The notes under the pieces were generated by a model. That model did not search any database, was not told where the DNA came from, and saw only the letters and a program-made list of their open reading frames with translations. DNA of 33,596 nt. Origin: an uncultured Pseudanabaenaceae cyanobacterium. Its GTDB lineage: Bacteria; Cyanobacteriota; Cyanobacteriia; PCC-9006; JAAUQQ01. Location: contig CALIGI010000060.1 of NCBI GenBank assembly GCA_938021205.1, positions 1 to 33,596 on the forward strand, in the 5' to 3' direction. Positions within the stretch are counted from its first letter, which is position 1, and each line of letters opens with the position of its first letter. A program made the translations under genes and the position numbers. Positions 24,226 to 31,888 of this stretch are shown here, piece after piece.

Positions 24226-25290
24226 CTAAGCAAGCCTTTGCAGTGCCATTAGGAGCGCTTCGTTTTGTGCCGATGTTCCCACGGTGATGCGCAGTTTGTC
24301 ATCGAGTCCGGGTTGCTTGAAGTAGCGAACCAGGATGTTCTGTTGCTTCAGGGCGAGGTAGATGGCTTCGGCATTGCCTTGGAGCTTATTGCGAGGGGGG
24401 CGGGTCAGCAGGAAGTTGGTCTCCGAGGGCCAGACTTTGAAGTTGAGGGATTGGAGGGATTGGGCGAGGAAGATGCGATCGCGTCTCACCTTGGCAATGC
24501 AGTCATCTTTGTAGGCCTGGTCTCTCAAGGCGGCGGCACCCACTGCGATCGCTACGGCATCCACGCTATAGCTATCCCGCACCTTGTACAGCCCGGCCAG
24601 CAGCGCTGGATTTGCGATGGCAAAACCCAACCGCAGCCCCGCTAGACCGTAGCCCTTGGATAGCGTGCGGCTAATCACCACATTGTCGAATTCTTGGACC
24701 AGCGCGAGAGCCGTCTCCTCAGCAAAGTCGGCATAGGCCTCGTCAATCACCAGCAAGCCGTCCAATTGCTCGGCTAACTGGCGCAGATCGGCCGTGGCGA
24801 CGCGATGGCCTGAGGGACTATTGGGTGTGGCGATAAAGGTGACAGCTCCCTGGGCAGCAATCAGCTCTGCGATGGGGAGCTGAAAATCTGTTTCATAGGG
24901 AATCTCCACTGCCTCCGTCAGTTGGAGTTGGGACAGGGTGCGGTAGAGAACGTAGGTCGGACTGGGGTAAACCACGGGGCGACCGGGCTCAGCACAGGCG
25001 CGAATGATGATGTTGAGGATATCATCGCTGCCATTGCCCACTAGCACCCAGTCCGAGGGAACGTTCAAAACATCGCTGACTGTCTGACGAAAGGACGTTG
25101 CATAGGGATCGGGATAGCGGCGCAGGGTTTCGGGATCTAGGCTCGAGAGAGCCGCGATCGCCTCAGGCGAAGGCGGATAGGGATTTTCATTGGTATTGAG
25201 CTTAATGATGGACTGACCCGGTTTAGGCTGTTCGCCGGGCTGATAGCCCACCAAAGCCTCAATGCTGGGCCGGAAGTAGCGCTTAGCCAT
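24226..25290 (-). CDS. hisC: Histidinol-phosphate aminotransferase
   Basis: A 354-residue PLP enzyme of aminotransferase fold type I that makes L-histidinol phosphate from imidazole-acetol phosphate and glutamate in histidine synthesis. Motifs: LNTNENPYPPSP (31-42), VGNGSDDIL (84-92), TPNSPSG (155-161), VIDEAYADF (181-189, with the PLP-contacting Asp), and SRTLSKGYGLAGLRLGFA with PLP lysine K212. Length is usual. The start ATG at 25290 overlaps the end of ppnP by 8 nt, so the two are probably translated from one message. A paralogous role in aromatic amino acid transamination is possible but less likely. Confidence 0.93.
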   Translation of the reverse strand: MAKRYFRPSIEALVGYQPGEQPKPGQSIIKLNTNENPYPPSPEAIAALSSLDPETLRRYPDPYATSFRQTVSDVLNVPSDWVLVGNGSDDILNIIIRACAEPGRPVVYPSPTYVLYRTLSQLQLTEAVEIPYETDFQLPIAELIAAQGAVTFIATPNSPSGHRVATADLRQLAEQLDGLLVIDEAYADFAEETALALVQEFDNVVISRTLSKGYGLAGLRLGFAIANPALLAGLYKVRDSYSVDAVAIAVGAAALRDQAYKDDCIAKVRRDRIFLAQSLQSLNFKVWPSETNFLLTRPPRNKLQGNAEAIYLALKQQNILVRYFKQPGLDDKLRITVGTSAQNEALLMALQRLA

Positions 25291-25594
25291 AGGAGCAGCA
25301 ATAGTCCGTCACGGCATTGACTTTGATCTTGAAGCTGGAATGGGCTGCCACCTTAAATTTTTCGCCGCCTTTTAGGGCTTGCCAAGTTTCCTGGCCCGCT
25401 AGCTGGATTTCCACTTCCCCCGCGAGAATTTCCATCAATTCCTGTTCGCTGGTGTTGAATTCGTAATCTCCTGTCATCATGATTCCTAGGCTCTTCGTTG
25501 TGCCGTCGTCGAATTTGATGGTGCGGCTAGTCACTTTGCCGTCGAAGTAAATGTTGGCGGCCTTAACAACGGTCACATTGGCAAATTCAGACAT
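25283..25594 (-). CDS. ppnP: Pyrimidine/purine nucleoside phosphorylase (PpnP, DUF1255)
   Basis: A 103-residue cupin-like protein of the PpnP family, which phosphorolyses a broad set of nucleosides to base and ribose-1-phosphate. Typical stretches are FANVTVVKAANIYFDGKVTS, KSLGIMMTGDYEFNTSEQEL, MEILAGEVEIQLAG and KGGEKFKVAAHSSFKIKV. I start at the ATG at 25594 (MSEFANV), where relatives begin, not at an upstream in-frame codon at 25633. A run of G residues lies just before it. The gene overlaps hisC by 8 nt. Nucleoside salvage and histidine synthesis are both tied to ribose phosphates, but a functional link is only speculation. Confidence 0.9.
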   Translation of the reverse strand: MSEFANVTVVKAANIYFDGKVTSRTIKFDDGTTKSLGIMMTGDYEFNTSEQELMEILAGEVEIQLAGQETWQALKGGEKFKVAAHSSFKIKVNAVTDYCCSYG

Positions 25595-26013
25595 GGGGGG
25601 AAGATAACGCTGGGTAAGATTCCATTGAATCACATCCGTTTGGTCTCAAGATTAGAAGCCTGATGCCTAGGTGGGTGGAGTTCTGTGGAAATGAGCATGA
25701 GGCGATCGCCAGTCTGGTTTGAGGTTTTTATGCTTTTTCCCCAACCGGCAAATATACTGCTAAATGTCTAACCTAGGCCAACCTTCATAATTAATTCTTT
25801 ATTTCCTCACCTTTTGTAAGATTAGATGGTCTAGATTGTGTAAGCCAGTCTGCTATTGTCCCTAGGGGCGTCTATTTGTTTTTGTATTAAAAGTAAGACA
25901 ACTTGACAACACAAATTTGTGAATCAAGTTGTCTCTTATGTTACAAAAATGTTTTTTAAACCTGAATCGCTGTCAATATATTGCCTAGGACAGCCCACGC
26001 ACCTTGAATCATT
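25595..26013. other. Divergent promoter region between ppnP and TetR copy 2
   Basis: About 420 nt between divergent genes. The right half carries the long inverted repeat at 25896-25934. CCTAGG-like bits are scattered, and a run of A/T-rich sequence follows 25790. No gene is seen. Confidence 0.5.
25896..25934. promoter_or_regulatory. Candidate TetR operator (nested inverted repeat)
   Basis: AGACAACTTGA (25896-25906) is the exact reverse complement of 25924-25934, and the 17-nt centre holds the perfect palindrome CACAAATTTGTG (25910-25921). It lies about 80 nt before the TetR copy 2 start, as an autoregulatory operator would. No equivalent is seen upstream of copy 1. Confidence 0.55.
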
Positions 26014-26598
26014 ATGGCTAGAGCATCCAAACGTAATCTTGTTCTCGACACAGCGGAAACGCTATTTGTCCAGAATGGCTTTGCTGCAACTGGGATTAAC
26101 CAAATCACCCAGGAAGCAGGCATCGCAAGCATGACGCTGTACAACAACTTTAAGAGCAAGAATGATCTAGTTCTAGCGGTGCTGGATCGTAAAAATAAGG
26201 CGCTGTTTGAGGGCCTCGATTCTGCCCTGGAGTCTGCAGAACATGCTCCCAGTGACCAGATTTTGGCTGTTTTTGACTTCATGTCTGCTTATGTCAGCGC
26301 TGACACCCATAGCCATCATGATGGTTCTTTCACGGGCTGTGCTTTCAACCATGCTGCTTCTGAGTTTCGTGAATTCTCTCACCCCATCCACCAGGCTGCG
26401 GTTCAACACAAGCAGCAGATTCTAGATATTTTTGAGCGTTTGGCAGCTGAAATGGAGCATCCCACTCCCTTAGCCTTAGCTCAGACGCTGTTGCTGCTGC
26501 TTGATGGTGCTTTGTCCAGCGCTCAGATCATGGGAGATATGTCTATGTTCGATCGGGCTCGTGCTGCTGCTAAGACGTTGATTGAGCTGTCCACCTAG
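26014..26598 (+). CDS. TetR/AcrR-family transcriptional regulator (copy 2)
   Basis: A 194-residue TetR regulator, the same length as copy 1 at 10410-10994. The HTH half (MARASKR, LVLDTAE, ATGINQITQEAGIASMTLYN) differs from copy 1 at only a few positions. The ligand half is more divergent but keeps FTGCAFNHAASEFRE and AQTLLLLLDGA. This suggests a duplication in which DNA recognition was kept while ligand response drifted. The gene stands alone. A strong inverted repeat (25896-25934) lies upstream and fits autoregulation. The ATG at 26014 is the natural start, with no strong Shine-Dalgarno. Target genes and ligand are unknown. Confidence 0.93.
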   Translation: MARASKRNLVLDTAETLFVQNGFAATGINQITQEAGIASMTLYNNFKSKNDLVLAVLDRKNKALFEGLDSALESAEHAPSDQILAVFDFMSAYVSADTHSHHDGSFTGCAFNHAASEFREFSHPIHQAAVQHKQQILDIFERLAAEMEHPTPLALAQTLLLLLDGALSSAQIMGDMSMFDRARAAAKTLIELST

Positions 26599-26953
26599 GC
26601 GAATGGATTGGATGGATTGGACAGATTGAACGGGCAACGTGATTGCTACAGGAACTGTGATCCAATGGCTTACGAGTGAAGGGTCTATTGAGCCATTAAT
26701 TTTGATGGCTCTAATGATTCAAGTCGTTTCTATATGTGACGCTGATCGTTAGCGAATGCTGAAGGTTATTACATCCCACGATTGGGGGTGTTTGCTACGC
26801 CTGTGAGATTCTACCCTGGTCTCCAGGGCTGTTGTGTTGCGTGGGCCTAGCTTTTGACATTAGGCTAAGCCATGGGCTGCGCTACGGCCCGACCATACCT
26901 TTTGCCCCCATTGCTTAACGGTCCTCAGTAATGGGACCCGTCATCTATCTCCC
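26599..26953. other. Intergenic stretch upstream of the GH13 gene
   Basis: About 355 nt without a gene. It starts with a short repetitive GGATTGGA run and contains small hairpins, such as CCCTGG-TCT-CCAGGG near 26815, but none is strong. The GH13 promoter should be near the right end; I see no clear elements. Confidence 0.45.
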
Positions 26954-28474
26954 ATGAATGTCACTACCCCTAGCTGGGTCAAGCAGGCGGTCTTTTATCA
27001 GATCTTTCCTGACCGCTTTGCCCAGAGCTGTAAGCCTCGCCACAGTTTGCCACCCACCATGCAGGTGCCCCTGGAAAGCTGGGATGCACCGCCTCAATTT
27101 CACAGTTATAAGGGCGGCGATCTCTGGGGAGTGGCCGAAAACCTTGACTACCTGGTGGAGCTGGGCGTGACGGCTATTTACTTCACGCCCATCTTTCAAT
27201 CTGCCAGTAACCACCGTTATCACACACATGATTATTACAAGGTGGACCCCCTCTTGGGGGGAGAGGCTGCGTTTGATGTGTTGCTAGAAGCTGCCCATGC
27301 CAGAGGGCTCAAGGTGGTTTTGGATGGTGTGTTTAACCATGCTAGCCGGGGCTTTTTCTATTTCAATGACATTTTAGAAAATGGTTCCAATTCTCCTTGG
27401 ATTGATTGGTTTCAGGTGGAGAAGTGGCCCCTACATCCCTATGATGATGCCCATCCTGCAAATTTTAAGGGGTGGTGGAATATGCGAGCTCTGCCCGTGT
27501 TCAACCATGACCATCCTCCAGCGCGGGAATATCTCATGGAAGTGGGGGAGTATTGGATCAAGAAGGGGATTGATGGGTGGCGCTTGGATGTGCCGGGTGA
27601 GGTGAAGACCGAAGGATTTTGGGCGGAGTTTCGCGATCGCATCAAGGCAATCAATCCCGAAGCCTACATCGTGGGAGAGGTGTGGGACGATGCCACAGAA
27701 TGGCTCCAGGGCGACCAGTTTGATGGGGTGATGAATTACCTGTTCACTGGGCCAACTCTGGCCTTTGTGGCGGGTGATCGCGTGGAGAAGCCCCTGGTGG
27801 AAGGCCCTGGCTATTATCCCTATCCGGCGATCGAGGCGGCGGACTATGGGCAGAAAATGACCCAACTGCTCCAGCAATACCCCTGGGAAATTCAGCTCAC
27901 CCAGCTCAACCTGCTCAGTAGCCATGACATTGCCCGTGTGCTCAGCGTTGTGGGTGAAGATCGGTCCAGCTATGAGCTGGCATTGTTGTTGCTCATGACC
28001 TTTCCCGGTGCCCCCAGCATCTACTATGGCGATGAGATTGGTATGGTGGGAGGCCTAGACCCAGACTGTCGCCGAGGCTTCTTGCCCAAGACCCAATGGG
28101 ACTCGGACTGGCTTGCCCTGCACAAAAGATTAATTGCCCTGCGTCGTAGCCACCTGGCGCTAGCTGTGGGCCAATATCAGAGCCTGGCTACGGATGGCAT
28201 GGCCTATGCGTTTGCCCGCAGTCTTAGTCCCCAGGCGGTTGAGGAGTTGGGACTGGATATTCCTGAGGGGGCGACTCTCCAAACCTGTCTTGTGGCTGTC
28301 AATGCTGGAGAAGCTGCTGTGACGCTGGTGATTGACGCAGATGTCTTGGCGAAGGTTAGCCCTGCCCTGGATGGGTCCGGCAGTACATTGCTCTACGGAA
28401 CTGGTGAGGCTGAGTCTCTAGCTGATGGGGCGCTGAGACTGTCTATCCCTCCTCGGGCGGGGGTCGTGCTGTGA
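26954..28474 (+). CDS. GH13 alpha-amylase-family enzyme (neopullulanase/cyclomaltodextrinase-like)
   Basis: A 506-residue TIM-barrel glycosidase acting on alpha-glucans. The four conserved regions are present: DGVFNH (124-129), GWRLDVPGE with nucleophile D212, VGEVWDD with acid/base E242, and LSSHD with D325. FPDRFAQ near the start and WWNMRALPVFNHDHP (174-188) point to the neopullulanase / cyclomaltodextrinase group, but the usual N-terminal carbohydrate module of that group is missing: the barrel starts almost at residue 1. There is no signal peptide, so it is probably cytosolic and may act on glycogen or maltodextrins, perhaps with the GH15 enzyme 23 kb away. The C-terminal region from about 400 looks like a beta domain. 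Start ATG at 26954. Confidence 0.92.
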   Translation: MNVTTPSWVKQAVFYQIFPDRFAQSCKPRHSLPPTMQVPLESWDAPPQFHSYKGGDLWGVAENLDYLVELGVTAIYFTPIFQSASNHRYHTHDYYKVDPLLGGEAAFDVLLEAAHARGLKVVLDGVFNHASRGFFYFNDILENGSNSPWIDWFQVEKWPLHPYDDAHPANFKGWWNMRALPVFNHDHPPAREYLMEVGEYWIKKGIDGWRLDVPGEVKTEGFWAEFRDRIKAINPEAYIVGEVWDDATEWLQGDQFDGVMNYLFTGPTLAFVAGDRVEKPLVEGPGYYPYPAIEAADYGQKMTQLLQQYPWEIQLTQLNLLSSHDIARVLSVVGEDRSSYELALLLLMTFPGAPSIYYGDEIGMVGGLDPDCRRGFLPKTQWDSDWLALHKRLIALRRSHLALAVGQYQSLATDGMAYAFARSLSPQAVEELGLDIPEGATLQTCLVAVNAGEAAVTLVIDADVLAKVSPALDGSGSTLLYGTGEAESLADGALRLSIPPRAGVVL

Positions 28475-28510
28475 GGTTGTAGGAACGAGCGTTGCTTTAT
28501 GGCCCCGAGC

Positions 28511-29323
28511 CTAGCTCTGCATGATGCGGCGAATTTCTGCCACCATTGCGGTTGGATTTTCTAGGGGGATGTTGTGTCCCACCCCTGTCAAAATTCTTAA
28601 ATTTAGGTCAGGGTTACAATGGACCATCTTTTGGGCGATCGCGACAAACTTGGGATCTAGTTCCCCTGCGAGTTGATGCAGTTTAGAGCTTGAATGGGAC
28701 AATTTCTCCCAAAGGCTCGGCTGAGAGCCGAGCCCCAAATATTTCAGAGAGCGGCAAAGTTCTTCGGGGTTATTACGGAGCCGATGATTGATTAAATCAT
28801 CCTTAACAGAAGTTTTCCACAATGATGCAAATAGTGGTTGCTTGTACCAAAAACTTAAAAAAACCTTAAGATCTTCTTTGATCCCCGTGCATCGGATTAA
28901 ATCCAGAGCCCGTCTTGCTTTCCGTTCCTCAGAATCGGCTAGGCCAGGCGAGCCGGAGATAATCTGGACCTGTGGAAAACTTTGGGGAAAACCCAAGCTA
29001 AGGTAAAGCGCAAGCCGTCCCCCCATGGAATAGCCCACGACCAGATTCGCACAATCAGGTTGTGGGTTCAACTGTTGTTTTAAGGCTTCTTGGAGTAGTT
29101 GGGCTGTGCCTCGCATGCTGTATTGTCTGGGCTCTAAGCCCAGACTCTCGCCATGGCCAGGGAGGTCCACGGCCAGGCAGTGATAGTTCGAAGCTAAATC
29201 ATCTATGATTCCCTCCCAGTCATGGCTTGAGCCCATAAATCCATGGAGGAAGACAATGCGAGGATTGTGATAATCCCCCCGTTCTAGCCATCGCAGTGGG
29301 CCAGGATTAAGAGCAAATGTCAT
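28511..29323 (-). CDS. menH: MenH-type alpha/beta hydrolase (SHCHC synthase)
   Basis: A 270-residue alpha/beta hydrolase. The oxyanion stretch is FLHGFMGSSHDW (25-36), the nucleophile S99 sits in VGYSMGGRLAL, the acid is probably the D of GELDPKF and the base is H in GVGHNIPLENP. SGSPGL and the GFMGS/GYSMGGR pair fit MenH, which makes 2-succinyl-6-hydroxy-2,4-cyclohexadiene-1-carboxylate in the phylloquinone (vitamin K1) route used by photosystem I. No other men gene is in the window. It is convergent with the GH13 gene, with 36 nt between stops. A different small-ester hydrolase is possible but less likely. Start ATG at 29323. Confidence 0.82.
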   Translation of the reverse strand: MTFALNPGPLRWLERGDYHNPRIVFLHGFMGSSHDWEGIIDDLASNYHCLAVDLPGHGESLGLEPRQYSMRGTAQLLQEALKQQLNPQPDCANLVVGYSMGGRLALYLSLGFPQSFPQVQIISGSPGLADSEERKARRALDLIRCTGIKEDLKVFLSFWYKQPLFASLWKTSVKDDLINHRLRNNPEELCRSLKYLGLGSQPSLWEKLSHSSSKLHQLAGELDPKFVAIAQKMVHCNPDLNLRILTGVGHNIPLENPTAMVAEIRRIMQS

Positions 29324-29539
29324 GTTTACAGGGGCAAAAAAGTCGATTCAAATTTTAAACCTCTTATGAGCAAGATTGACAGGGGCGTGGGGTGAAAATT
29401 TGAGGCTAAGTCTACTTATTTCACCAGATCCTACTTTTTATGGAATAAGCAATCTATCCTGCTTATTTTCTTTGATCAGAGCTGCGTAAAATTACTGCTG
29501 TATCTCTACGTAATCTTTTAGCAAGAGAATCTTGGTTTC

Positions 29540-29957
29540 AACCTGAGTTCGAGAGCGAATAACCGACCTCATCCCCTACCCCTGCTTCTACGAGAGCAGG
29601 GGAATCCAACGCAAAACTAGATCCTTTCAGGGGCTGTGATTTTCCCCTCTTCTTTGGAGAGAGGAGCGGGATACCCTAGATCGCACCAGCTCGAAAGCTA
29701 ACTAAGGGACCTCCCAGGATTTAATCATCCTCTTTCAGCCTCTGAACCTTGCACGATTGAGCCATATTTGATGAGTTCGACAAAGCGAAGCTGCCCTCAC
29801 CTCGGTTGGCCTGATTCAGGCCAACCCCTAGCCCCTCTCCCTGGGGAGAGGGGAACATGAAAATCTCTGAAACAGATTGCTGGCGTTCGGTTCCCCTTCT
29901 CCTAAGGGAGAAGGGGTTAGGGGATGAGGTCGATTTGTCGACTGCCGAACTCAGGTT
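29540..29957. repeat. MITE-like element with 12-bp terminal inverted repeats
   Basis: AACCTGAGTTCG (29540-29551) is the exact reverse complement of 29946-29957. Inside it GACCTCATCCCCTA (29565-29578) is the exact reverse complement of 29918-29931. The element of 418 nt is non-coding and C/G-run-rich, like cyanobacterial CCCCTA-type interspersed repeats. The 14-mer at its left end recurs at 8152-8165. Confidence 0.7.
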
Positions 29958-30014
29958 ATAAATGGCAAGATTTCAGGGTGATTTAAAAATAGGAAGTCTC
30001 TAAGGTGAGGGCAG
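29791..30014. repeat. Interleaved inverted repeat CTGCCCTCACCT
   Basis: CTGCCCTCACCT (29791-29802) is the exact reverse complement of AGGTGAGGGCAG (30003-30014), and similarity extends imperfectly for about 18 nt further on the outer side of the left copy. It crosses the right end of the 418-nt element, so two repeat families seem to be inserted into each other. Confidence 0.6.
29804..29826. repeat. Near-perfect palindrome GGTTGGCCTGA-T-TCAGGCCAACC
   Basis: An 11-bp exact inverted repeat with one T at the centre, next to a second hairpin CCCCTCTCCC (29832-29841) / GGGAGAGGGG (29844-29853). Both lie inside the repeat island and would fold into a cruciform or a stable RNA. Confidence 0.7.
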
Positions 30015-30079
30015 CCTTGTTTCGTCGGGCTCAGGTTGGTTTCAGCAAAGCCCCAGCGCCGGGGCAATCTCCTACTGGG

Positions 30080-31459
30080 TCAATTTAAGATGATGGCCCG
30101 GGCCACGCTGAAGTAGATGGATACGCCCAGGACATCCACCGCTGTGGTGATGAATGGCGCTGACATCAAAGCTGGATCTAAGCCAATCTTCTGGAAGAGC
30201 AGGGGCAAGCTAGATCCCGCTGTGGAGGCCAGGACTGAAATGGCAGCGAGACTCATGCCCACAGAAATAGAAACCGAAATGTCCTTCTGGAGCCAATAGG
30301 CCCAGACCGCAACCACAGCTGCCAGCATGAGACCTAGGAATAGACCTGCGGTGGCTTCTCGGGCAATGACCTTGACGGGGCCTAGACTACGGATGCGATC
30401 GGTATTGAGACCGCGAATGACAACAGTGGAGGACTGGGCTCCTACATTGCCCCCGGTGCCGATGAGCAGGGGAATGAAGGCATTGAGAGCAGCCACCTGT
30501 TGGAGCAGATCCTCTTGGGAGCTGATCACTGCACTAGTGCCAGTATTGGTAACCAGGAGGATTAGCAGCCATAGCACCCGGCGGCGGGCTACGGTGAGCA
30601 GGTTTGTTTGGAAATAGTCGTCGCTATCGCCGGTTTGTACACCGCCCTGGGCATAGATATCTTCGGTGGCTTCGGCTTCGATCACGTCCAGGATGTCATC
30701 GACGGTGACAATGCCCACCAGACGTTCTTCTCGATCTACGATCGGCACTGCCAAAAAGTCATAGCGCTGGATGACGCGAGCCACTTCTTCTTGATCTGCA
30801 TCAGTTTGGAGGGCGACCACATCTCGGGTCATGATCTCGCCGATGGTTTGCTGGGGGTTGGCAACGACGAGGTCTCGGAGGGAGAGAATGCCCCGCAATC
30901 GCCGGGCTTGGTCGGTGGTGTAGAGGTAATAAATGGTCTCTTTGACTTCCGCCAGGCTACGAATGTAGTCCAGAGCCGCCGAGACCGTCATGCTTTCTTT
31001 GAGGGCGATGTACTCCGGGGTCATGATCCGCCCAGCGGTATCGGCTTCGTAGCCCAGCATCATGGCGGTAGCTTCCCGCTCTTGGTTGCTCATTTGTACG
31101 AGGAGCTGACGTACGACCTTGGCGGGCAGTTCATCGAAGAGGCGCACTCGGTCATCAGGGGACATGCGATCTACAATTTCCAGGACTTCCTGGCTTTTGA
31201 GTTCTTTTAGCAGGATCTGCTGAACATTCGTATCAATATGTTCGTAGACCTCGATCGCTTCATCCTTAGACAGCAATCGAAAGACAATGGCTTGCTGCTG
31301 GCGAGGTAGATCTTCAATGGCATCGGCAATATCTGCAGGCTGAACCGGTACCAGCAGGGCCTTTGCGCCCTCCAGGTTATTTTGCTCTAGCAGGACCTCT
31401 AACTCGGCCCGAACGAGGCTACGAATTTCGGTGCGCGATCGCGCTGCCGCAGAATCCAT
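30080..31459 (-). CDS. mgtE: MgtE-type magnesium transporter
   Basis: A 459-residue Mg2+ channel/transporter with the standard layout: N-terminal helical sensor domain (about 20-130), two CBS domains (about 135-265, with IMTPEYIALKESMTV and IGEIMTRDVVAL), a linker helix, and about five membrane helices (about 290-459). The pore signature PLLIGTGGNVGAQ followed by STVVIRGL and the late PFITTAVDVLGVSIYF are clear. In the characterised family Mg2+ bound to the cytosolic domains closes the pore. I take the ATG at 31459; an in-frame TTG one codon earlier is unlikely. Two hairpins (31508-31563) lie in its probable 5' leader and could be regulatory. It stands alone between the repeat island and a divergent gene. 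Confidence 0.95.
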   Translation of the reverse strand: MDSAAARSRTEIRSLVRAELEVLLEQNNLEGAKALLVPVQPADIADAIEDLPRQQQAIVFRLLSKDEAIEVYEHIDTNVQQILLKELKSQEVLEIVDRMSPDDRVRLFDELPAKVVRQLLVQMSNQEREATAMMLGYEADTAGRIMTPEYIALKESMTVSAALDYIRSLAEVKETIYYLYTTDQARRLRGILSLRDLVVANPQQTIGEIMTRDVVALQTDADQEEVARVIQRYDFLAVPIVDREERLVGIVTVDDILDVIEAEATEDIYAQGGVQTGDSDDYFQTNLLTVARRRVLWLLILLVTNTGTSAVISSQEDLLQQVAALNAFIPLLIGTGGNVGAQSSTVVIRGLNTDRIRSLGPVKVIAREATAGLFLGLMLAAVVAVWAYWLQKDISVSISVGMSLAAISVLASTAGSSLPLLFQKIGLDPALMSAPFITTAVDVLGVSIYFSVARAIILN

Positions 31460-31507
31460 CAAGCAGGGTCCCGTCGTTGAAAATCAGAGTATGGTCAGTG
31501 ACTAGAT

Positions 31508-31563
31508 CGCTAATCTCCAAGCACTAGATTAGCGTCCCAGCTTTTAATCATCGCCTAAGCTGG
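31508..31563 (-). promoter_or_regulatory. Two tandem hairpins in the mgtE 5' leader
   Basis: On the minus strand, CCAGCTT pairs with AAGCTGG (31563-31557 with 31543-31537, 13-nt loop), followed by CGCTAATCT paired with AGATTAGCG (31534-31526 with 31516-31508, 9-nt loop). The second hairpin ends 49 nt before the start codon. It could be a cis-regulatory leader. I do not recognise the known M-box pattern. Confidence 0.45.
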
Positions 31564-31806
31564 CGCAAGATGCACTGGCACTTAATTACTCCGAAGACTG
31601 GCTTGGGCCTGAGGGAGTGCTGGGTGGAAAGGTAGCCTATAAGATCCTGCTGATTGTGCTTCAGATCCCTTTGGCTTGATGAGGGGAGCCCGATGAAAAT
31701 GATCTTTTCTTATTGGAACGCAGTGGTTTGGTGAGTAAATGGACTCATTGAGTAAACATTAAATACTTCTTAAGCTTTTTCTGGATATTTGACCAAAAGC
31801 TCGTTT

Positions 31807-31831
31807 ATCTTGTAGGGGACTAATACAAGAT
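31807..31831 (+). promoter_or_regulatory. Inverted repeat upstream of the pentapeptide gene
   Basis: ATCTTGTA (31807-31814) and TACAAGAT (31824-31831) are exact reverse complements with a 9-nt spacer, ending about 57 nt before the start codon. It may be an operator or a leader hairpin. Confidence 0.4.
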
Positions 31832-31874
31832 CTTCTGATCCGAGCGACTGACTTGGACTCGCGGGTCGGAATAA

Positions 31875-31882
31875 AAGGAGGT
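31875..31882 (+). promoter_or_regulatory. Perfect Shine-Dalgarno AAGGAGGT
   Basis: AAGGAGGT matches the 16S anti-Shine-Dalgarno fully and lies 6 nt before the ATG at 31889. It fixes this start, rejecting the in-frame TTG at 31853. It is the strongest such site in the window, suggesting strong translation. Confidence 0.9.
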
Positions 31883-31888
31883 CAGCTT

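Larger units (their letters stand above)
29324..30079. other. Repeat-rich intergenic island
   Basis: About 750 nt without a gene. It holds a long imperfect inverted-repeat element (29540-29957), internal hairpins at 29804-29826 and 29832-29853, and another inverted pair (29791-29802 and 30003-30014). No transposase remnant is seen. The mgtE stop lies just beyond it. Confidence 0.6.
31460..31888. other. Divergent promoter region between mgtE and the pentapeptide gene
   Basis: About 430 nt between divergent genes. It holds two hairpins in the mgtE leader (31508-31563) and an inverted repeat ATCTTGTA (31807-31814) / TACAAGAT (31824-31831) about 60 nt before the pentapeptide gene. No gene is seen. 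Confidence 0.5.

Noticed and set aside
30608..31210. Plus-strand ORF of 200 codons
   Set aside because: Antisense to mgtE, which has all its family motifs.
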